From Opitutaceae bacterium (lineage in GTDB: Bacteria > Verrucomicrobiota > Verrucomicrobiia > Opitutales > Opitutaceae), in NCBI GenBank assembly GCA_005787865.1, contig SXZN01000097.1, forward strand, positions 1 through 5,527: DNA of 5,527 nucleotides, in the 5' to 3' direction. The notes beneath the pieces are model-generated. The model ran no database searches and had not been told where the DNA came from. It saw only the letters and a program-made list of their open reading frames with translations. Positions 1-4,275 of the stretch are shown piece by piece (position 1 is the first letter of the stretch; every line of letters starts with the position of its first letter). The position numbers were made by a program, and so were the translations under genes.

Positions 1-447
1 AAGGGAGAGCATGCGTCATATCCGGATATGCAGAAAGCTGGTATCGATACGCGCGGAGCATTTGGTCCTTTGCTCTATGAGTTGCGCCTCGATGGTTTCT
101 GCTCGATGAAAACTCGCAGCAAGGATGGCTTGCTGCGCACCAAGACGATCATTCCGCAATCAGCGGCCATCAGTATCAACGTACGAACCTCGCCGCACAC
201 GGCTGTCCGCGTGCAGTTGCTCGATGGGGTGACAGGTTTACCACTGCCTGGTTATACCTTGGCGGAGGCGGTCCCGATTAGCGGCGATCACCTTTTTGCA
301 CGACCGCAGTGGAAGGGGGCTTCTGATTTAGCCAAACTCGTGGGTAAGCCCATCCGGATCGAAATTATGATGCGCGAAGCCGAGCTTTTTGCGATTCGGG
401 TAGCTTGCCATATTTTTGTCGGAACAGAATCAACGGTGACCTTGTAG
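1..447 (+). CDS. C-terminal fragment of a large, probably secreted glycan-active protein (5' end outside window)
   Basis: The frame is open from the first base of the window to a TAG at 445-447, so 148 residues of a longer protein are visible; the Met codon at 28 is internal, not a start. The visible part looks like a single beta-sandwich. It has an 'LYELRLDGF' entry (about residues 25-33), a strand with 'VRVQLLDG' (about 69-76), a 'P-L-P-G-Y' turn, 'WKGASDL' (about 104-110), 'GKPIRIEIMM' (about 115-124) and 'AELFAIR' (about 127-133). From general knowledge, this order of motifs (DGF, R-V-E/Q-L-D, P-G-F/Y, W-K-G-x-S-D, G-K-P-V/I-R, A-x-L-Y/F-x-F) closes many large planctomycete and verrucomicrobial proteins related to glycoside hydrolases. 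The catalytic part, if any, lies upstream and cannot be named. About 15 residues follow the motif where such proteins often end. The stop touches the ATG of the esterase gene, suggesting co-transcription. The coding call is firm; the family is moderately sure and the activity unknown. Confidence 0.75.
   Translation, partial: KGEHASYPDMQKAGIDTRGAFGPLLYELRLDGFCSMKTRSKDGLLRTKTIIPQSAAISINVRTSPHTAVRVQLLDGVTGLPLPGYTLAEAVPISGDHLFARPQWKGASDLAKLVGKPIRIEIMMREAELFAIRVACHIFVGTESTVTL
435..439 (+). promoter_or_regulatory. Weak Shine-Dalgarno-like GGTGA before the esterase ATG
   Basis: GGTGA lies inside the end of the upstream gene and stops 8 bases before the ATG at 448. It matches part of the anti-Shine-Dalgarno complement (AGGAGGTGA). 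It is the only recognisable ribosome-binding motif before any start in this window. Together with the TAG-ATG junction it supports the 448 start and translational coupling. A five-base match inside coding sequence could be chance. Confidence 0.3.
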
Positions 448-1380
448 ATGAAATTAGTCCAAAATTATTTGCCTAAATGTCAGGCTGCTGCGGCGCAACC
501 TGCGCGGGCTATTCGGTGGGCTTTTTTTATTGGATGCTGCGTAATGATGGGCACCTTCCGCGCGACGGCTACGGAAACACGCGTCGCGGAACCGGTTATT
601 TCTCTGAGAATTCTTGAGACCAAGACGGGGGTGCGTTTTGGTCTTTGGGGTAAGCCCTTAAGCCGGCCGGCCCCAACGCTTATTATTTTAGCCAGCACGG
701 TAGAGGTCACCCTGGAGGATGCTTATTATCGCCAAGCGGGTACCGTTCTCGCCGAGCAAGGTTATCTTTGCGTTTCGATTGATCTGCCCGCCCATGGTCC
801 CCAGCAGAAGTCCGGCGAGCCAACTGGTTTGGACGGCTGGCGCTATCGCGTAGATCATGGGGAAGATTTTGTGGGGGAGAATAATCGACGGCTGGCGCAG
901 GTGCTCGATCACCTCATCGCTGCCGGTTTCACCGATGCCGCTAGAATTGCGATCTGCGGAACATCGCGCGGTGGCTTTTTAGCTCTGCATTTTGCCGCAT
1001 TTGACCCGCGCGTGGTCGGGGTAGCTGCCATTGCTCCCGTAACTGATTTGCGTGTTTTGCGAGAGTTTCAAGGAAGCGGGATTAACCCGCTGCTATCAGC
1101 GCTAGGCTTGACCGAGCAGGCCGCTCAATTAGCTGGGCGTGCGGTTTGGGTGAGTATTGGGGATCGCGATACTCGGGTCGGAACGGATGAGGCGATTGCG
1201 TTGGTGCGGCGAGTTTCCGCTGCCGCCCAGGCCCAAGGCCTGAACGCGCGAGCTGAATTGCATGTGCTCCCCGAGCCTCGCGGACACACGACGCCCGCGG
1301 GAGCACCCGAACAGGCTGCGCAGTGGATTAATCGACAGTTAAAAGTCACTGCCAGCGATGTGCAGGGAGTGAAGAAATAA
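448..1380 (+). CDS. Exported alpha/beta hydrolase, esterase or dienelactone-hydrolase-like
   Basis: A 310-residue serine hydrolase. Visible motifs are strand-turn 'DLPAHG' at 112-117, the nucleophile elbow G-T-S-R-G at 171-175 with Ser173 on the 'RIAICG' strand, the acid region 'GDRDTRV' at 238-244 (Asp241 the likely acid) and 'PRGHTTP' with His280, so a complete Ser-Asp-His triad in normal order. The N-terminus has basic Arg20 and Arg23, then a short hydrophobic stretch (about 24-36) and 'ATA' at 39-41, which fits a signal peptide cut near residue 41; the n-region is long. Export suggests removal of acyl groups, for instance acetyl esters on polysaccharide, but the substrate is not shown. 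The upstream TAG (445-447) abuts this ATG, so the gene is probably co-transcribed and coupled with the upstream glycan-active protein. The next gene begins after a 68-bp gap containing inverted repeats. The hydrolase fold is near certain; the specific activity is not. Confidence 0.87.
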   Translation: MKLVQNYLPKCQAAAAQPARAIRWAFFIGCCVMMGTFRATATETRVAEPVISLRILETKTGVRFGLWGKPLSRPAPTLIILASTVEVTLEDAYYRQAGTVLAEQGYLCVSIDLPAHGPQQKSGEPTGLDGWRYRVDHGEDFVGENNRRLAQVLDHLIAAGFTDAARIAICGTSRGGFLALHFAAFDPRVVGVAAIAPVTDLRVLREFQGSGINPLLSALGLTEQAAQLAGRAVWVSIGDRDTRVGTDEAIALVRRVSAAAQAQGLNARAELHVLPEPRGHTTPAGAPEQAAQWINRQLKVTASDVQGVKK

Positions 1381-1385
1381 TCCGC

Positions 1386-1408
1386 AAAATCTAACTGTGA
1401 TAGATTTT
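1386..1408. promoter_or_regulatory. 8-bp perfect inverted repeat between esterase and dehydratase genes (operator or weak terminator)
   Basis: AAAATCTA at 1386-1393 and TAGATTTT at 1401-1408 are exact reverse complements separated by seven bases. The repeat starts 5 bases after the esterase stop and ends 40 bases before the dehydratase ATG, so it sits where a promoter or operator for the 1449-4184 cassette would be. It could instead be a transcription terminator because the right arm ends in TTTT, but the stem is almost all A-T (only one G-C pair) and no further T run follows, so it would be weak. The symmetry is directly seen; the role is inferred. Confidence 0.4.
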
Positions 1409-1414
1409 ACACGA

Positions 1415-1425
1415 GCGAATTTCGC
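1415..1425. repeat. Short palindrome GCGAA-T-TTCGC in the same intergenic region
   Basis: GCGAA (1415-1419) and TTCGC (1421-1425) are reverse complements around a single central T, 24 bases before the dehydratase ATG. The one-base centre cannot make a good hairpin, so if functional it would be a dimeric-protein binding site rather than an RNA structure. A palindrome this short can occur by chance. Confidence 0.25.
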
Positions 1426-1448
1426 CTTCACCTAAAAATACTCAATCA

Positions 1449-2684
1449 ATGAAAATTACTTCTATTCGGATGATGCGTCTGTGGGGGCCGCGCAATCATG
1501 GGCTGGGCGGAGGGACCGCGAAGATTGCCCGGGTGGTGGTCCGCGTGGACACGGATGCGGGTATTTATGGGCTCGGGGAATGCGATGATTTTATGGGCGT
1601 GCGCCAGGGGATCGCTTACCTCGATGAATATTTTCGGGGCCGCGATCCTTTCAGCATCAATGCCATTGTCTCGGAAATGCTTTATGGCACGCAGGCCCCT
1701 AATCCAGCCGGCGCCCCGCGCGGTCCGATGGGAAAAAATAATATTATCGCGGTGAGCATGTGCTCGCCGACAGCGACGCCTTGGGGCCCTGTCGTCTGGG
1801 CCGCGAGTGGCGTCGAGATCGCCCTGTGTGATTTACTCGGAAAAGCGCTCAAGACGCCGGCGTATAATCTTCTGGGCGGAAAATTTCGTGACCACGCCCG
1901 CGTTTATTTAGATCGGAGTTCGCCCGACGACATTACCGATCTGGGGGCCTGGGAGAAGATGGCGGCAGAGACGGTTGCCTCCGGTTTTACCCAGATGAAA
2001 TTCGATATCGATTTCATGGCGACGGAATGCGTGCGGGATGTTTGGAATCGCTCGCTGTCACTGCGGCAAATCAATCGCATCGTTGAGCGCTTGACGGTCG
2101 TGCGGCAAGCGACCGGGCCGGATTTTGAAATCTGCGTCGATTCCCATATGCAGTATAATATTCCGGATGCGATCCGCGTCGCGCAAGCGCTCGCGCCCCT
2201 GCAGCTGCTTTGGCTGGAAGATCCCACGCCCATCACCAATCCTGATTCTTGCGCGCAGGTGCGGGCCAAAAGTCCGGTGCCGATTTGCATCGGGGAAATG
2301 TTTATTGCCGAACAATTCCGCCTCTTTGTCGATGCGGGCGCCTGTGATGTGCTGCACCCCGACGTGATGTTTTGTGGCGGCATGCATGAGCTTCGTCGAA
2401 TCGCGGATTTTGCAGAGCTCAATCACCTGCCGGTGGCCTTTCATGGCAACGGTGGCGCCTTGGCGACGATTGCGGCGGCGCACGTCGGCGTCGCTTCGCG
2501 TAATTTTCTTGGGCTTGAATATCATTTTATCGAGACCCCGTGGATTGGCGGATTTGTCCGCCGGGACGTCCCGTTGTTTCGCGATGGGCAAGTGGTGATG
2601 ACGGATGCTCCCGGACTTGGGGTGGAACTTGATCGCGAGGTGTGTCGCCAACATTTAGCGCCGGGTGAATCGCTGTTTGATTAA
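1449..2684 (+). CDS. Enolase-superfamily (mandelate racemase/muconate lactonizing-like) sugar-acid dehydratase
   Basis: A 411-residue protein of the usual length for the family. The N-terminal capping domain begins 'MKITSIRMMRLWG' and contains 'GLGECDD' (about 41-47); a Gly/Pro-rich loop (about 82-113) probably closes over the active site. The C-terminal barrel shows the three metal ligands Asp231 (in 'CVDSHM'), Glu257 ('WLEDP') and Glu283 ('IGEM'). Asp305 ('HPDV') and His332 ('AFHGNGG') would form the His-Asp general-base dyad, and Glu357 lies at 'GLEYH'. His233 two residues after the first ligand (D-x-H) is typical of acid-sugar dehydratases such as galactonate and mannonate dehydratases, which abstract the C2 proton with Mg2+ and release a 2-keto-3-deoxy acid. 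The usual Lys-x-Lys appears as Lys184-x-Asp186 in 'MKFDID'. The ATG follows an A-rich leader without Shine-Dalgarno. It probably heads an operon with the dehydrogenase 27 bp downstream. Superfamily is secure; the substrate cannot be assigned by eye. Confidence 0.9.
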   Translation: MKITSIRMMRLWGPRNHGLGGGTAKIARVVVRVDTDAGIYGLGECDDFMGVRQGIAYLDEYFRGRDPFSINAIVSEMLYGTQAPNPAGAPRGPMGKNNIIAVSMCSPTATPWGPVVWAASGVEIALCDLLGKALKTPAYNLLGGKFRDHARVYLDRSSPDDITDLGAWEKMAAETVASGFTQMKFDIDFMATECVRDVWNRSLSLRQINRIVERLTVVRQATGPDFEICVDSHMQYNIPDAIRVAQALAPLQLLWLEDPTPITNPDSCAQVRAKSPVPICIGEMFIAEQFRLFVDAGACDVLHPDVMFCGGMHELRRIADFAELNHLPVAFHGNGGALATIAAAHVGVASRNFLGLEYHFIETPWIGGFVRRDVPLFRDGQVVMTDAPGLGVELDREVCRQHLAPGESLFD

Positions 2685-2711
2685 ACTTATTTTGCTTTGA
2701 CGATTCCAGCC

Positions 2712-3680
2712 ATGACACCCGCTCTGCTCACCATTGCCACTCATGCGAAGTTTGCCGCTGAGTTAGCGCGGGAGCTCACCATTCCTCACCGACTCAAAAC
2801 TTTTACGGACGAAAATGATGCGGCGATGGCTGAATTGCTGGGCAAGGTGGATGTTTTGGTCTGGGGCGCATTTAAATCGGCTTGGAAAAATCCCGGGGTG
2901 AATGCGTTGCGCGTCGTTCATTCCACGGGGGCGGGTACCGATGGGATTGAGTTCGCCGGACTCCCCGCTGGTTGCACCGTCTGCAATGTCTACGGGCATC
3001 AGTGGGGCGTCGCAGAGCACGCCTTTTTGCTGATGATGGCCCTGCATAAAAATTTATTCGGTTTGGATGCTGCTTTGCGCCAGGGCAACTGGACCCCGCA
3101 GCGGCCTTATCTCCCTGAATTGCGGGGGCGGAATCTCCTGATTCTCGGGCTCGGGCACATTGGGCAGGAGTTGGTCCGCTGGGGCAATTTTTTGGGGATG
3201 AAGATCACCGTCCTGACGCGCACGCCTAGCCAAGTACGGCCTAATATTCCCGGGCTGCCTTTTGTCGGCGGATTAGCGGATTTACCGCAGCATTTGCCGC
3301 AGGCCGATTTTGTGGTCGTGGCGATTCCGGCCGCCCCTGGTACGATCGATCTAATCGGGGCCCAGGAGTTTGCGCTCATGAAGGCTACGGCATTTATTAT
3401 CAATGTGGGCCGGGGGCCGGTCATTAACGAAGATGCCTTGTATCAGGCGCTCCAGAGTAAGCGCATTGCGGGGGCGGGCCTCGATGTTTGGTACCAATAC
3501 CCCGCGGCGGGCCAAGATCGCCAGCCCGCGCGACTGCCTTTTCACTCATTGGATAATGTCATCATGACGCCGCATAAGCCCACGGCTGAAACGATGGCCT
3601 ACCGGTGGAAAGAGATTGCCGAAAATATTGCTTGTTTCAGTCGCGGTGAGACGATGCGTTGCATGGTCCGAGCAAATTAA
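2712..3680 (+). CDS. D-isomer-specific 2-hydroxyacid dehydrogenase family protein
   Basis: A 322-residue NAD(P)-dependent oxidoreductase, near the family's usual 310-340. Numbering from the ATG at 2712: 'STGAGTD' (71-77) and 'VAEH' (100-103) belong to the substrate-facing region; 'GLGHIG' (146-151) is the Rossmann G-x-G-x-x-G; 'NVGRGP' carries Arg234, the expected substrate-binding arginine; 'GAGLDVWYQYP' holds Asp258; and 'TPHKP' carries His288, the catalytic histidine. After the second Rossmann strand the sequence is 'VLTRTP' (Thr169-Arg170) rather than an Asp, hinting at NADP(H). The residue before Pro in 'YQYP' is Tyr263 where the family commonly has catalytic Glu. The enzyme would interconvert a 2-keto and a D-2-hydroxy acid, perhaps related to the product of the dehydratase gene just upstream. 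An in-frame TTG at 2697 would add five residues; ATG is preferred because the family starts close to the 'LLTIAT' strand. Neither start has a Shine-Dalgarno sequence. Confidence 0.9.
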   Translation: MTPALLTIATHAKFAAELARELTIPHRLKTFTDENDAAMAELLGKVDVLVWGAFKSAWKNPGVNALRVVHSTGAGTDGIEFAGLPAGCTVCNVYGHQWGVAEHAFLLMMALHKNLFGLDAALRQGNWTPQRPYLPELRGRNLLILGLGHIGQELVRWGNFLGMKITVLTRTPSQVRPNIPGLPFVGGLADLPQHLPQADFVVVAIPAAPGTIDLIGAQEFALMKATAFIINVGRGPVINEDALYQALQSKRIAGAGLDVWYQYPAAGQDRQPARLPFHSLDNVIMTPHKPTAETMAYRWKEIAENIACFSRGETMRCMVRAN

Positions 3681-3728
3681 TTCTCCGATTTAGTTTATTT
3701 TTTTAACCACCATTAACCCAACTATTCG

Positions 3729-4184
3729 ATGATCCTCGATACACTCCGCCAAGGGAGCCATTATAACGCGCTATCGCCTCGCTTTGAAAAAGCTTTTGCT
3801 TTTTTACGGCAGGTTAGTGACCAAACTTCGGTTGGTCGCCACAACATTGCGGGGGATGATATTTTTGCGCTCGTGCAGTGTAATGTCACTAAGCCGGTGG
3901 CGGAGCGGCAGTACGAATCCCACCGCAAGTATATCGATATTCAATATATTCAGCGCGGCCGTGAAGTCATGTACTGGGCGCCGCTGCCCCTGCTCACGAA
4001 CGTCACGATGCCCTTTGATCCGGCGCAAGATGCCGCGCTTTATGGGCTGATTGCCGAGGGCGTGCCGGTGCAAGTAAGCGCTGGGCAGTTCACCATCTTT
4101 TTCCCCGAAGACGGCCATCTTCCCTCCTGCGCTTGGGGTGAGCCGGCGGAAGTTTTGAAAGTCGTCGTCAAGGTGCGGGTGTAA
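3729..4184 (+). CDS. YhcH/YjgK/YiaL family protein (DUF386, EbgC-like)
   Basis: A 151-residue protein, full length for this small cupin-like family. Characteristic stretches are 'MILDTL' at the start, 'ESHRKYIDIQYIQRG' (63-77) with Glu63 and His65, 'FFPEDGHLPS' (124-133) with Glu127, Asp128 and His130, and the terminal 'LKVVVKV' (143-149); the His, Glu and Asp residues are candidate metal ligands. Known relatives occur in sugar-acid operons: E. coli YhcH/NanQ with sialic acid genes (reported as a sialic acid anomerase), YiaL with diketogulonate genes, and EbgC with the evolved beta-galactosidase. Here it follows the dehydrogenase gene by 48 bp and ends the plus-strand cassette, so a role on an open-chain or anomeric form of the pathway's sugar acid is plausible. 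No Shine-Dalgarno sequence precedes the ATG; the leader is C/A-rich. The family is confident; the substrate is unknown. Confidence 0.9.
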   Translation: MILDTLRQGSHYNALSPRFEKAFAFLRQVSDQTSVGRHNIAGDDIFALVQCNVTKPVAERQYESHRKYIDIQYIQRGREVMYWAPLPLLTNVTMPFDPAQDAALYGLIAEGVPVQVSAGQFTIFFPEDGHLPSCAWGEPAEVLKVVVKVRV

Positions 4185-4202
4185 TCGTTGACGGTTACGA
4201 TT
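4183..4202 (+). terminator. Possible weak hairpin at the end of the plus-strand cassette
   Basis: AATCGT (4183-4188, overlapping the YhcH-family stop codon) and ACGATT (4197-4202) are exact reverse complements around an 8-base loop. It sits where the plus-strand operon should end, in the 91-bp gap between two convergent genes. The stem has only two G-C pairs and no clear T run follows, so an intrinsic terminator is doubtful. Confidence 0.2.
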
Positions 4203-4275
4203 TAATTCTAGCATGAAAATCTCGTCGCGGCGGTTAAAATGATAGAAAACCGGATTGGCCTAGGGGCGGGCCATT

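Noticed and set aside
529..543. Lipoprotein signal (Cys30-Cys31 after F-I-G) in the esterase
   Set aside because: The residue three before Cys30 is Phe rather than Leu/Val/Ile, and the hydrophobic stretch before it is only about six residues; a normal signal peptide ending at A-T-A fits better.
1904..2654. Long minus-strand open frames opposite the dehydratase gene
   Set aside because: Their translations are rich in Ser, Arg and Cys with no recognisable domain, and they overlap a gene with a complete set of catalytic motifs on the plus strand; they are antisense shadows.
2697..2711. TTG start for the 2-hydroxyacid dehydrogenase
   Set aside because: An ATG five codons later begins right before the first family-like strand; the TTG has no ribosome-binding site and adds only five residues. 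It cannot be fully excluded.
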